NCBI GenBank assembly: GCA_963575745.1
Contig: CAUYUJ010008058.1
Location: 315,001-379,000, forward strand
DNA: 64,000 bases
Direction: 5' to 3'
From: Prorocentrum cordatum
Taxonomy: Eukaryota > Sar > Dinophyceae > Prorocentrales > Prorocentraceae
Every line of letters begins with the position of its first letter. Position 1 is the stretch's first letter. Positions 33,591 to 45,605 of this stretch are shown in pieces. The position numbers and the translations under genes were made by a program. The notes under the pieces were generated by a model. It ran no database searches. It was not told the origin of the DNA and saw nothing but the letters and a program-made list of their open reading frames with translations.

Positions 33591-36500
33591 AGCGCATTTC
33601 TCAAGTGCCCCCGCCAAGAGTTTCAAACAATGGATGCATGGCGACACTACTTCGAGAGGGGGCGGAGCTCTTCACTTTCGCGCCAGGACGCGGGGTCCAT
33701 ACCCCCCCGAGCTCAGCGGCGGGCTCGGCGCGCCAGGTGAAACAGTTGTCGATCCAGGAGAGGCCCCGGGGGTGAATGTTTGGAGGTGGGCGGATTTGTG
33801 GCAAGCTGGATCGCAGGAACATTCCCCGACCTGGTGGGGGCATTTCCGCAGACAGGCAAAATTAGACCAGTCAGAGCGGGACCCGCTTCCAGTTGAAGAT
33901 GTGGAGAAGCCGTCAAGTGCATGAAGGCCTCGGTAGGCCAAGGTGCAGACTTCCAGAATCCTCGGGACTGGCTCAAGCTGTCCCCTGAGGCCCATCAGGA
34001 GCTCCAGCAGATCTCAGAGGAACGTGAATTTGAATTAACCTGGCCACCGCAGCTCCGTCTGGTAGTAATCCAGCTTTTCTTTGAGAGTGCAGTCGCAGAT
34101 CGCCCGACTACTTTAACGCGAGGTTTCTGCAGGGCCTGGGGCAGGGCGCGCAGGTGTACCATTTCAAACTGGTCCTCCACTCGCGCGCAGTTCCGGGATA
34201 GAGCTGTCCGAGACCTCTCTCTGCCCTGCGAGCGGCCCTCCTGCGGCGGACCCAGTGTGAGGTGGCTTCGGCCGTGGGAATCAGCTGGGTCCAGATTCTT
34301 TGGGGCGTGGGGAACTCTTATGATCGTGTTCAGTTCGATGTGACCGTGGGTATCGCCCAGCGAGTTGAGTGCCCCCTGATGCCTCTGTTTCTAGCTCTGG
34401 ACATGCGTAGAGCGCCACGGAGGCGCAGGGCGGCAGGCGCCATGCCAGGTGGGAGTCTGCTTGCGGGCTGACCCCGAAGCGTTGACGTCGCCAAGGTGGC
34501 TCTCTGGGGTATCCTGGATGTAGCCCGCGCGGCCGACCGACCCGTGGCTCTGGCATCCTGGGCGAATGAGTTCAGCCAAAGGCATGCAGGTCGTGGGGAT
34601 ATCATAGTGAAGCAGGCAGCAGAAGCCAGCTCTGGCCTCGCACATGTGCCCAAGTCTTCCGGGTTCACCATTTCCAGTAAACGCCAGGCCCTTGCCAAGC
34701 CGAGGGCCCTCTCGCCTCCCGGGTGCGGTCTGCTCTCGCTTCGGCTGGCCACATCCTTCGAGGCGGCACGACGGGTAAGGACCTCGGCATAGGCGCAGTA
34801 GACAAGGCTGGCTCAGTAGCAGTGCTGCAGCACTTCGCCAAATCAGCGCAACGGGCATGCAAGGTCAAGCGCGTTGTCAAATCGGATAGGCGAGCTAAGG
34901 GGCTAGTTCGCACGGGGCGGCAGCCCCGGGCTCTCTGGGGACGCGGGGCACAAGGGGTTAGTCCCACCATGGCCCTCAGAGCCCGCTCAGCAATAGCGGG
35001 CATGGTGGGGAGACGGGAAAGAGGTTGTGCCGCCATTGTGCTTCGGTGTGCTTTCCAGGTCCCCCGTCGTGGCCCGCTGGTTTCAACCCGCGTGCGAGTC
35101 CCCAGAGAATGGGCGCACCTCTTGCCAGAACTCCTGCAGACCAATGAGCACGGACTCCGTGGCTCGGGGTCAGGCTCGGGACAGGCTGGGAGACGCGGCC
35201 AACCGCTGGAAGCGGGTGAATGGTTTTGTCGCAGCAGTGGCCGCGTCGTCTCTCGAGTCAGAATGGCCCCCCTATCGGCCGGGCAGCTGGGTGGCCCTTT
35301 GTGGGAAGTTTTAATTTTCATTCTTGTGATCCCGAGCAATTGCCGCCTTCCTCGAAGCTTTTGATCGAGCAGCCTGGAGGGGGGCCAGCGAACACTGTCA
35401 CGGCAGTGGCCTTCGAGACCGCGCTGACATGTATATTGCTCTGCTGAAGCTCAACAAAAAGAAGGCCGCGGGAGCCAATGGCCAGGCAGCTGTTCTGGAA
35501 ATTAGTTACTGTGGAGCCCTCTGGCCAGCCCCCCGCCGGTTTGGAGTGGGAGCCCGACGCCTTTTCCGCCCGAGCGAACGCTCTGCTGGCTCGCAGGCGC
35601 AGGGGTTGGGAGACGACTTCGGCTCCGCGATCGATCAAAGGATGCGCGCGGCTGAGGGGCAGGAGGAGGACGATGTCTTATGCGGCTTGTGTGGCATGGA
35701 GCCCCCCCTGCGCCCAGCCCCCCCGCGGGGGCCCCCCTCTCGCCCAAGGCGTGGCCCCTCGAAGAGACGCTCCTCCACCAGCTGTGAATTTGCCCTGCCA
35801 ATCGCCATATTTCGGATCTTAAGAAAGGCTTTAGTTCAGCAGGCAGTAGATGGTAGCCGAGAGGCGCCCAGCTTCTGGCTTAGAGGCTCGCCGCCCTTGG
35901 CCTGGGCCCATTCCCTCCGTGGAGCCCCTGCCCAAGGGCTCGAGAGGCTCAGCCCGCAGTTGCAAGCATGACGGCTAGTTCTAGACGGGGGGTGCGCGAT
36001 TGGCTTGGATGGGTTGGGGGGAAGGGTTCGGCTGGTCCTAGGCTTGGTGGGTGCGTTTGGGGTTTTGCGATTCCCCGTGCGGACCAGCGAGGGCACGTTC
36101 GCTGGGCCTTAGGACCCCTGCCAATCGACCACCAATCAGTTCCAGCAGCAGAATTTTTTGCCACCCTGAGAGCTGCCCAGTTCACTGCATGGTCCATTTC
36201 TTCTGTCATTGATAATGAAGGGGTTGCCAGCGGAATCCGAGCGGGCCCGAGGCTTAGCACACGTCGCTGGTTTTCCTCTGGAGAGGTATCTGGAGAGCAG
36301 CAGGTGATCGTCCGATCCAGGCGCGGCACATTCGCCCTCATCTCAGCCTCGAGGATGCCAGGGCCCTAGGATACGAGGAGGCCCACTGGCAGGTTAATCG
36401 CCTGGCCGACCGCGCGGCAGGCGAAGCTGCTAGGATGGCCCAGATCCCGTTTGGCAGCCGTCGTCAGATAGTCCAGAAGGATAATCTGAAGTCGCGGTGA
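33591..36500 (+). pseudogene. LINE D reverse transcriptase, C-terminal domain and RNase H remnants
   Basis: Connector: VWRWADLWQAGSQE and LPVEDVEK, then QGADFQNPRDWLKLSPEAHQ and FELTWPPQLR. RT palm: GISWVQILWGVGNSYDRVQF with LMPLFLALDMRRAPR. C-terminal domain: GKDLGIGAVDKAG, QRACKVKRVVKSDRRAKGLV, RTGRQPRALWGRGAQGVSPT, the order usual for dinoflagellate LINEs. RNase H: VWGFAIPRADQRG, PAAEFFATLRAAQF (catalytic Glu) and SVIDNEGVASGIRAGP (catalytic Asp), then in another frame LEDARALGYEEAHWQVNRLA. The catalytic FADD of the palm was not found. Confidence 0.72.
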
Positions 36501-36530
36501 TCGATTCGCCCCTGGAGATGTCCTTGTCTT
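33591..36530 (+). mobile_element. LINE D: 5'-truncated non-LTR retrotransposon with RNase H
   Basis: On the + strand: connector (33591-33925), reverse transcriptase (33921-34500), C-terminal domain (34740-35300) and RNase H (36040-36500). The endonuclease is missing. Several frameshifts and stops are present. It is in sense orientation within a MATE intron. Confidence 0.75.
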
Positions 36531-38330
36531 CGGTTAAGCAGGTCCCAACCTTATCTGGGGCCCCCGCCAGCGGGAACCACAAGGAATAACCTAACTTGCG
36601 CGCTGCACAGTCTCACCAGGCCCGCGCGGAAAGGCTTGAGCAATTCATGGCTGTCACGCAGCACCGAGTGGAACGATCCTCCTTGGGCGTGTGGAAGGGT
36701 CAGGCTTGTCTCGGCAAGGAGTCTCATGACTCAAAGCCGTTCCTTATTTCGAGCTGCCCAGGGGTCCCCGCGTCGGCTCATGCTTCCCATCGGCCGGACT
36801 CCTTCCTTCCCAGGCTCGTGGAGGAACGGAGGTCCCAGTAAGAGGCAAGCTCTTTTCAGCTATGCAAGCAGTGTGCTCCAGGCCTCACTGCCCATGGCAA
36901 GAGAGTGGTCACACGTCTTTCAGCGGGGAAGCCCTCCCAGATCTCAAGGCTTGACCTGCGTGATCGTCCTTAGGGTCGCCTCCTGTCGGGCTGCTGGCAG
37001 GGGGGATGGAAACCTTGCCAGTAAATGCCAATGTTCTCCTTCGATGGAGGCGGCACTGCGGTTTTTCCTTCCCTTTTTCGGAGGCCGTCAATGGACCCTC
37101 CTCGGCAGCCAGGTACGATGTAAGAGGAGGAGGAGGAGGAGGAGGAGGAGGAGGAGGAGGAGGAGGAGGAGAAAGAGGAGGAGAAAGAGGAGGAGAAAGA
37201 GGAGGAGAAAGAGGAGGAGGAGGACGAGGAGGAGAGGCGGAGGAGGCGGAGGAGGCTGAGGAGAGGAGGAGGAGGAGGAGGAGGAAGAGGAGGAGGAGGA
37301 GGAGGAGGAGGAGGAGGTGGAGGAGGAGCAGGGGGAAGAGGAAGCGGAGGAGGAGAACGAGGAGGAGGAGGAGGAGGACAGAGGAGGAGGTAGAGAAGGA
37401 GGGGGCGGTTGAGGAGGAGAGAAGGAGGATTCCAGGTTTTCCGCCATCACGTGTCGATACGCACGATACCTCCTGAACTCGACGAGCACCGCGGCTGCGA
37501 GTGGCAGGGGGCCCACCCGTGGAGCCAACCAAGAAGATTGCGGAACACGAGAAAACGTGTTACCGCCAAAGGAGTCCCAACACCATCAACATGTTCACTC
37601 CTTACTAGCCACACCAGCAAGAGCGGACCAGGCAACGGGCGCCGTGGCGCGCCGCGCTTTCTGACGCTTCCGAGGCGGCAGGCACGCTGCCCTCAGATAG
37701 CGGCACGCCCTTCGGCGCGTCGCTCCGATCAGCCACCGAAGGGGCGCCGCTCCCGCGGGAAACCGCGCGCCCCCACGCACGCCAGGGCGCGGGGTCCTGG
37801 CCGTGGGAAGGATGGGCGTGGATCCACCATGAGCCCCCCGCAGGGGACCCCCCACCCGCCCAGGCGCGCTATGTGTACGTTCCGCACCACCGCAAGGGGT
37901 GGGAAAACGTTGCGACGAGGGGCAATGTTCTCTCACCTTCGCCCCACGGGCAAACAGGGGTGACGACCGGGCTGCAACCCGTTTGTTTTCCTGGGAAGGG
38001 CGCCCAGTGACACAGGTGCCAGGAGGAGGAGGAGGAGGAGGAGGAGGAGGAGGAAGAGGAGGAGGAGGAGGAGAAGGAGGAGGGGAGGAGGAGGAGGAGG
38101 AGGAGAAGGAGGAGGAAGACGAGGTAGAGGACGATGAGGTGGAGGAGGAGGAGAAGGAGCAGCAGGAGCAGGATGAGGAGGACAAGGAGGAGGAGGAGGA
38201 GGAGGAGGAGGACGAGGGAGAGGGAAAGGGAGGAGGAGGAGGAGGTGGAGGAGGAGGAGGAAGAGGAGGAGGAGGATGAAGAGGGGAGGAGGAGGAGGAT
38301 GAGGAGACTTCCCTTGAGAGGTTGCAAAGA
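36530..38330. repeat. GAG arrays with short unassigned spacers
   Basis: Large GAG/GGA arrays at about 37121-37400 and 38023-38310 (with GAAGAG and GACGAG variants). 36530-37100 and 37420-38000 have no recognised gene. Confidence 0.8.
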
Positions 38331-40140
38331 GTGCGAGTTGTGGACATCGACCAATGTCGCGTCGGCAGCTGTGCGCTGAAGCCTACTCTATTCCTCTCTG
38401 TCCCTTGTCCCGCTTTGCGTGGTCTCACGGAGTGCCGACCGAGGAGGGGTAGGTGCGGAGGATGCGCGCATGTAAGCCTTAGGGGCCTTGCAGAGAGGAA
38501 GCAGTGGACGACTGCTCAGGCTAAGGTATATCCCGCGCAATTGTGTCGCTTGCTCGCCTCTGCCATGCTCTCTGATGTCCATCATGTGTTTCCTTTTGTC
38601 CATGGCTCATCGGTCGATTGGTTGCTCCATGATTGGGCTGCGGATTTCTTCATCCCCCTCGACCCCTTCACGACCTGACTTATGCCATGGCCAACGACTG
38701 CGTGGTTTACAGGGACGCTAGGCACAGAGGGACGCCCCCTTAAGGGTGCGCGGAGGTGGTGTTCGGGTTGCGGGTCTTATGCCCCCCCCCTTCTTCCTCT
38801 GCACCTGCATGTGTCTCACCGTGTCCTGCTTTTCTCTATGCTCTGCTCCATCCTTGTACAGGCTACGCACCTGCAGCCAGCCGACCGACCGACCGACCGA
38901 CCGAGGAGGAGGAGGAGGAGGAGGAGGAGGAGGAGGAGGAGGCGGGAAGAGAGGAGGCGGGGCACGCTTCGAGTGGGGAGGGGCCCAGACATGGGCCGCT
39001 CGCATAGAACGTCGCGAGGGGGGGTCGTCTCGCCCCCTGGAGTTCCTCAGTGGCCGTCCCCTCGAGCGACTGAGGGCCATCGTGAAGAACACCCCGCATC
39101 GAATTGCAGCAGTCTGAGGAATGGGTTCGAGAGCTTTAGCCCCCCCGTCGCGAACAAATGCGCGGTCGGACTTCGGGTTCATTGTGTTCCCTTCTCCGTC
39201 TCCGTCTCTCTCTCTCTCTCTCTCTTTATTTCTCTCTCTCTCTCTCTCTCTTTGTTGTTCTCTCTGTCTGTATGTCTGTCTGTCTGCCTGCCTGTCTATC
39301 TGTCTGTCTGTCCCTCAGGCAGGTCCGCGGCGGCCGCGTGGCGCGACCTGTGTTTTTTTCCTTCAGGCTGGCAATGCGCAGCTGGAGTTGTCGGCGTATG
39401 GTGCGGCCGCGTTGATGCAGAAGCGCTGTGAGCTGTTCGTGCCGTGAGCCCATGCGCAGTTTCTTGTGTGCGCCGGAGGGGCGGTGAGACGGCTCGTGTC
39501 GTCAACGCTCTCCTAGACTACGCTGTTCCCATCACATGTTATGGTTGCCACCTTTCCCACGAGTGTCAGAGGGGCTTAGGGGACCGCTCCTGTTGCAGCA
39601 AGGTCTCACTGAAAGGACTGTGCCCCTGGAAGCCTTGAAAATGCGTTTCCTGGAACTCCCCCCTAAGGGCCCTTAGGGAGGGGTCTGTCAGTGACGATTT
39701 TTGTTCTTCCGCAGTTGTCTTGACGATTTTACATGGTGTGCTTGCATGTAGACGTATCTGAGCCAGGATGGCCAGTTCAAGGGTGACCGGTTCCTCCCCT
39801 TGTCTCCCTCTAGCGTGCCCGGCGCGCGCGTTTGCCCACGAGCGGCACATGCGGCCTCCGAAGCCCCCGCGATCGCACCGGTGCAATCCTCCCAGGGCCC
39901 CAGGTAGTACAGCTGGGCCGATTCACTGCTTGCGCTGGCTTGGACTGCGCCCAGCTCCCCGTGCCATGGCCTTATTCCTCACACACGGCTGGGGCGTGCC
40001 CGTGAGGCGCGGCTTGTCGGCGGACAGGCAACGTGGGGCCCATCAGTCAGTCAGTCAGTCAGTCAGTCACTCTGTCTGTCTGCCTGCCTGCCTGCCTGCC
40101 TGCCTGCCAGTCTGTCTGTCTGTCTTTTTGTCTCCGCCTC
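38330..40140. repeat. Mixed microsatellites and unassigned DNA before MATE exon 4
   Basis: GAG array 38905-38945; (TC)n and (TCTG/CCTG)n at 39200-39315; (CAGT)n followed by (CTGC)n at 40043-40132. A strong acceptor-like tract (gtttttttccttcag) ends at 39366 but what follows does not resemble the transporter. No gene recognised. Confidence 0.7.
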
Positions 40141-40262
40141 TCCAGCTCATGCTGCTTCCCGTCCTCGTGAGCCCTCTCCTTCCTTTGCCTGGCGACGGAC
40201 GGAGCACGTGCAGATACGCTTGTAAGTGTCAGTGGCACCGGCAGTGTGGGTGACATCCGCAG

Positions 40263-40347
40263 GATGCACGGCGCTGGTCGTCTTCCCGACGCGAGTGTTG
40301 GCGGCGATCTCATCAGATCCTGCTGTGTTGGCCACAGGACGAATTTT
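40263..40347 (+). CDS. MATE transporter exon 4 in window
   Basis: Begins after CCGCAG at 40262 with two bases completing a codon, then 27 codons including CTALVVFPTRVLAAISSDPA and ending VLATGRI plus two bases. This is the family pattern: a membrane helix, FP-x-x-VL, a loop with SDPAVL, then the start of the next helix. The leftover TT joins the first G of the exon at 58991 to give leucine, so the product continues as GRIL-RWRGLSLVP, matching the usual AR-x-YL-x-x-R-x-LSLVP stretch. The donor is GT (TT|GTGGAA). It lies about 550 bases beyond the 3' end of the copia-like element and 130 bases past a CTGT/CTGC microsatellite. Confidence 0.68.
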
Positions 40348-40489
40348 GTGGAACTTTGCCAGGGGGCAGGGCGCGGGAGGAAACGCATGGACAATGCCCC
40401 TCTTCCTCCTGTTTGCCTTCCTCGCGGTGGTACGATGCTGAGCAGAGGGGGACGGAGATGGAGCAACGGGGTCTGCAGCGGGAGATGGA

Positions 40490-40527
40490 CATGAGTTCCA
40501 GAGAGAGAGAGAGAGATACATATATAC

Positions 40528-40572
<45 letters not shown>

Positions 40573-40840
40573 GAGAGACAAAGAGCGAGAGAGGAAGGAG
40601 GAAGGCTGTTCCCGAGAGGTGGCGTTTTTGTGGCTAGGGACCCAGGACCATAATCCCAGCGCCTGGGGGTTCCCCTTGGTGACGGGGGTTGGGGCCCACT
40701 CGGGTGCCCCAGGGCCTTTCTAGGGAGGAAGGAGGAAGGGAGGAGAGGGAGACAGAGAATGAGAAAGGAGAGAGAGAGAGAGAGGAATGCACAAAGAGAG
40801 AGAGAGAGAGAGAGAAATAGAGAGAGAGAGAGAGAACAAC
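40490..40840. repeat. (GA)n microsatellites
   Basis: GA runs at 40498-40600 and 40758-40840, separated by about 150 bases of unassigned sequence. They lie at the outer edge of the copia-like element. Confidence 0.85.
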
Positions 40841-41975
40841 AAAAAAACAGATATGCAAGGTTCGCTCGCGCCTCATTTGACATCCTGTCCCTCCCGCCCC
40901 TCTTGTCAATGCCCTTTCCCTGGAGGGCCCTCCTGGCCTGGAAGAGGGAGAGGCTTGCTCGTTTTGCTTTGTGTGCCCCTAGCGCACCCTCCAGCATGTG
41001 GCAATGCAGTGAGGCAGCGCACGCAGACTCAACATCAAATCCACAGTCTCGAAATCTACAGCTGCCTCAAGTCCAGCTTTGTACTTTACAGCGGCAGACA
41101 GAATGGCGATAGCCGCTGGCCTCTACTCGCACGCCAGCGAAAAGCAGGAACGGGAACATTCTTTCGGGTCACAGAGCGCCTGATGGCGCTATCCTGCCAC
41201 ATCCAACGACGCGTCGTGGCCCTCGACGAGGGGGCATGCCAGCTCTCCGTGAACCTGCCGCCGTCGTCCTGCGCTGGACCCTCGCCGGTGGCGATGATCG
41301 GCGCCCTATCGAATAGCTCCTGCCAGGTCTCGGGGTTCTCCTCGGCCAGCATCTCTCGCTGCAGACCGCACTCCTCCACGAGGAACCCCAGAACCTCGTC
41401 GCGCCACCACGGGAAGTCCGCTAAGCTGACGCAGACGCAGAGGCCGATGTCCCTGACCCCGCCGTGGAACTCCGACTCCCTGGGAAGGCGAAGCGTGCGG
41501 GATGGACGACTGGGGCTACCCTGAGTTGCCGATCGCTGGCCAGCCTCGCTGCCCAGCACTTGCGAGACCTCCCTGTCGGCTGTGAACTGGTCCCAGGCCG
41601 GGAGGCGGAACGAGTTCACCACGGTGGACGCTCCCTCAAGTGCTGGCGGCCCCTGCTCTGTCTTCAGCGCCATTCGACAGCCGCCGGGTTTTTCATCGTG
41701 GTGCTGGCCGAGCTGGCATGGTACAACAGCATGACTTGTGCCCTGCCCTCCTTGCCTATCAGACGGTCGTCCAGGACATCGGCGCGGATTTGGACCTTGA
41801 CCCGACTGCTCGAACCCTCGCTCTTGCCATCTTCTGCCTGTGCGATACCATCCAGGGAACTCCTCACTGCCCTCGACGGATTCTCGGCCTCGACCTTGAC
41901 CATCTGGCGAACACCTTGGCGGCGGTTGTGGGGCGGCAAACTGCTTCCGTAGCGCACGTGCGGCCGCGGCTTGGG

Positions 41976-42980
41976 CCAGAACGCTGCTCTCGTCAGCAAG
42001 CTGGTAGGTACCGTGACACATGCAACGTCGAAGGAGGTCTACTGGTTCCGCTCTGTAGTGAAGCAGTTCGCGAGAATGAGTGACGTGGAGGCCCATTTCA
42101 GCACGGCCCCGAGACGGGCAATTGTTTTGTTGATCGCGATATCTATTGCACACCTCTTATCATCGATACCAGACGGGCTCTCCATCTTACATACGTTGCC
42201 GTAGATCTTCTTACAGTCCATGGCCGCGAAGCTCTGGAATTTTTCCAGGTCGTGGGCCCTCTCCCCGAGAGCGAAACGTAGGAATCCTCCCATAGCGAAG
42301 AAGCACTTGACCCACTCGAGGTGCCCGAGCCAGTGGGTCATCACCGGGGACCCCCCCCGCCAGCGTAGACATCACAGCCCTACAAACGTGATAACTCCTC
42401 TATAATGTTGGGCTCCACGGGGAAAGCCTACATGTTTCCATGTTCCTGTTCGTCACTCCGACGATGTAGCCCCCCTGGGTGTGCACATGTTCGACATTTC
42501 CTCGGAGGCGTAGTTTGAGTGGAAGAGGAATGTGAACTCGTGGTTGGGGATCGAGGGGCATCGGATTTCGAGATCAGCGAACTGCTGGGCCCGTCGAGCC
42601 AACACGGTTCCCTTACGAACGTCTCCTGTCGATGGTTGGGGTATGTTTTGCTGGCTGGAGCTCACGGGGACACTGAGATCGGGACGAGTCTGGGCGGCCA
42701 GCCAGTTCCCGCGCCTGCTGAGGTAGATGAAATCTGTTATCTCGGACGGAATCGCCACAGCATCTGTTGTAGCACGTCGCTGGGTCGGGACCCCTTCCAT
42801 CTCTTCCGCTGCGTGTTGGTACTGCGACCGGACGATCGTGTAGTCCTCGAGCTGCTGCAGCTGTGAGCCCACGAATTCGCCCTCCCCCTCGTGCCACTTG
42901 CGGCAGGGCAATCGGCGGCGAAGGTGAGCTACAGCCTGGAACCACTTGGCCCCGCGGCACCTGGAGACGCCGTCGTCCAC
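41976..42980 (-). pseudogene. Copia-like reverse transcriptase tail and RNase H remnant
   Basis: First frame (42980-42453): DDGVSRCRGAKWFQAVAHLR, GEGEFVGSQLQQLEDYTIV, YLSRRGNWLAAQTRPDLSVP (the RPDL motif) and HEFTFLFHSNYASEEMSNM, where Asn takes the place of the first RNase H Asp. Second frame (42344-42039): WVKCFFAMGGF, SFAAMDCKKIYGNVCKME (third Asp, D-C-K) and RCAIDIAINKTI, then a shifted CMCHGTYQLADESS resembling the LAD motif at the end of copia RNase H. The element's coding part ends near 41970. 41090-41970 has open frames but no motif I recognise. Confidence 0.7.
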
Positions 42981-43700
42981 GTGCTGGCCGATGGCACGCC
43001 GTCATCCACGTGCATTGGTCGCGCGACCGGGCCGCGCACCCGGTATCCTGGCCGCTGCCCTCGAGCACGCAGCAGTCGCACACGTCGAAGTCCGCGTGGT
43101 CCCGATGTCCTCGAAAAGCATCAGCACGAACGTGTCCGTGGGGTGCTGCACGAACCCCAGCTCCTCCACGAGGAACATCGCGGAATGCCAACAACCACAG
43201 CTCTAGGGCTGGTGACTGCGACCGTACCGATTAGTCACCTCGCACAGCTGATCCTCGTGCATCCCTTCTGGCAGGAACTCCGATGGCAGTGAAACGCAGA
43301 ACGTCCCGCGCTCTGCAGGATCCGGCGACGCGTCAGTCTCCAGGAAGGCGCCCTCGACGTCACCGACGGCCAGCGGGGACTTGGCCGAGGCGATCGTCTG
43401 GAGCACGAACATCCCGGCCGTTGGACGAGAGCGTCGGTGCCTGAGTACGCCCAGCCTTCACCAGCTCCAGCAGGTCGGGATCCTTGAGCCCCTGAGTGGT
43501 TATCCTGGGCTTGACCACCTCCCTTCCAACCTCCCTCTCCTTCTCCGTTCGGACTGGCCGCGGCTTCGTGATGCGGTCTGGCTGGGCCGTGCGACGTCCT
43601 GGACTCCTCGAGAGACAGCGGGCGCCAAGCCTTGGTCTGGGTGATCAACTTGTCGTACTCGGATCCTTTCTGGTCCAGCTCCTCCCTGCCACGGGCCAGC
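42980..43700 (-). pseudogene. Copia-like reverse transcriptase remnant
   Basis: Pieces in three frames: LKDPDLLELVKAGRTQAPTL; then VLQTIASAKSPLAVGDVEGA followed by FLETD, with D-V-E-G-A-F as motif A; then VEELGFVQHPTDTFVLMLFED; then MHVDDGV, the catalytic Y/H-VDD box. The VDD box is duplicated: 42967-42984 and 42996-43013 differ by one base and are offset by 29 bases, which also shifts the frame. RNA-dependent DNA synthesis is not possible from this copy. Confidence 0.75.
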
Positions 43701-44357
43701 ATCCACCACCACCGAGATCCCCTCGTCGTCGTCGCTGTCCTCCGCTGCCGTCACGACCAGGACGGACTGGACCCAGGGTTGCTTGGCGCCCTGGGGCTCG
43801 TGGGCGGACGCAGCGTGCTTGGATCCTGGCGAGGCAGCTGCCGCGACCCTGGGCGCCTTCACCTCCTCGATGGACGTCTCGACCCTCGGCCGCTTCCAGG
43901 TAGCAGCCACGTTATGCCTGTCTCGGAGCTCGTCTATGCCGCCGTCGTGTTCGGTCGCAGTCTCCTCGTCATCTGGGACGTCGCCAGGCTGGTCCTCCAG
44001 AACGGGGACCTCCTCCACGGGTGGCGCCTCCTCGTTCTCCTCTAGGCTCGTCCCCTCCTGGACTCCCGAGTCCTCGGGCGGATCGACCGGCGCAATGACG
44101 CCTGGGCCCTCAGCTTCCTCCTCGACGGGCACCTCATCCTTCTCTGCCCCCGCTGCGCGTACCTCGCTGGTGCTGTCGTGGTAGTATGCTGCGCCTCCAT
44201 GTTGTCCAGGTGAATGGTGTGCGTGCGCAGTGATGCCTCCGCCAGGCGCCAGGCCGCCCGCTCCTCCGCGTAGGCCGGCCTCAGGTGCTCGGGCGACGCC
44301 CTGACGAGGCTGCCCAGCACCGCGATCCAGCAGTTCCCGCGAGCGGCGCCCCTGCAC
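43700..44357 (-). pseudogene. Copia-like acidic linker between integrase and reverse transcriptase
   Basis: Starts near WIAVLGSLVRASPEHLRPAY (end of the integrase-associated region), then AEERAAWRLAEAS and a long acidic stretch with DEVPVEEEAEGPG, SLEENEEAPPVEEVPVLEDQ and AAEDSDDDEGISVV. A disordered acidic linker at this place is usual in these polyproteins. No catalytic motif is expected. Confidence 0.6.
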
Positions 44358-44399
44358 ACACCAGGCCGCCAGCGGTAGTGGGCCCAGCGGCTGGGCGGC

Positions 44400-44590
44400 G
44401 CACCTCCAGGGGTCATTCCGATTCCGCCGGTTCGATTCGAATCGATTTCCGCGATTCTGATTTCGAACCGACTCGATTCCGGGATTCCGATTCGCGATTC
44501 CGATTCCGACATTTCGGCCGCGTGGAGGAAGGTGACGAAGGGCGGCGGAGGTGACCTCCGCCGCCCTTCGTCACCTTCCTCCACGCGGCC
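44400..44590. repeat. GATTCC-rich tract and perfect 37-bp palindrome inside the integrase region
   Basis: 44516-44552 and 44554-44590 are exact reverse complements separated by one G. The right arm is the element's own coding sequence for AAWRKVTKG. 44410-44510 is a degenerate GATTCCG/GATTCG repeat. Together they separate the integrase C-terminus from the linker. Confidence 0.95.
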
Positions 44591-45543
44591 TCCATGTCCC
44601 CAGGCTTGTACGGCACATGCCGACGAGGTCGTGCGTCCAGGGCCAGGCGCGTCGCCTGCTTGTCGTGATAGCTCAAGACCTGTCGCCATGCCATGGCTCC
44701 GACCCGAGCGGCGAAGACAGCGGCAGGATCGCTTAGGACCGAGCTGCTGGCCACGATGCCGAGGGAATAAAGCAGCATCTGCGCGGGGCTCGCGCCGCCG
44801 ACGCGGAGGAGAGAGCTCTTCTTGGCCTCCTCCATCTGGGCCACGCACTCACGCCACTCCCCCTGGCTGCTGGACCTCGGCCACGGCGGCCCGCAGCATC
44901 TGGGCGAACCACGGCCCGTGACGCTGCACCCTCCCATTCTGATCCTCAGCGCCACCGGCGCTGCTCAAACTTGTCGTGCCATCTCGCTCCATCGGGCTGG
45001 AGAAGTTCTGCGAGACGTGATGCTTCGCCGGGTCGAGGCGCAACCGTTTGGGGCGCATGCAGGGTCGCGTCCAGTTGTCCCGATGCAGACGCAGCAGATC
45101 CACGGCCACCTCCTCGTCGTCCTCGTCGAACGGCGTCATGGACTGGAGCGACGAGGTGTCGCATAGGATGTTGAGCGCTTTGACCGTCTGGTTGGGCAGC
45201 CACCCCAGCAACTCCTTCACATGCATGCCGATGGAGCGGAGCGCAAGGGCGGCTGGGCAATGTCTGGAGCAACTGAGCGTACCGGCTTCGGGTCCATCTT
45301 GGCGTCGTACGCGTCGCATCGGAATTCCGCCACCATCTCGAGGGCGTCCTTGGTGGCACTGGCAGAACGAAGGTGCCACATCATGGTCGAGACTGGGGCG
45401 TGGCCAAGGTTAATGCGCAGACGACGAAGGCAGGCCTCGATGCTGTACGGACGCCCATGGTACAGGGCATCTCTGATGAGGCGCTCCTTCGCGCCTCGAC
45501 CGATGGCCGGGTCCTCCGGGTCCTCCTGGTCCTGGTCGTCCAC
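44560..45543 (-). pseudogene. Copia-like GAG-pre-integrase finger and integrase
   Basis: The pre-integrase finger reads LRRLRINLGHAPVSTMMWHL and EFRCDAYDAKMDPKP, an HHCC-type finger with the last Cys changed. The integrase core follows in another frame: GMHVKELLGWLPNQTVKALN, ILCDTSSLQSMTPF (first catalytic Asp), LRLDPAKHHVS (second Asp) and GRVQRHGPWFAQML, where the family normally has V-E-R-H, so the third catalytic residue is Gln. Then SSLLRVGGASPAQMLLYSLG, LSDPAAVFAARVGAMAWR and LALDARPRRHVPYKPGD, the C-terminal part. The core is intact in order but not in frame or in active site. Confidence 0.75.
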
Positions 45544-45605
45544 GCCGACGGCCTCTGTAGCTGATGCCGCCCTGAACCTACGCTATACCACACACGTGCG
45601 CCTTG

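Noticed and set aside
43381-45413. Long + strand frames across the copia element
   Set aside because: Shadows of the - strand integrase and reverse transcriptase regions.
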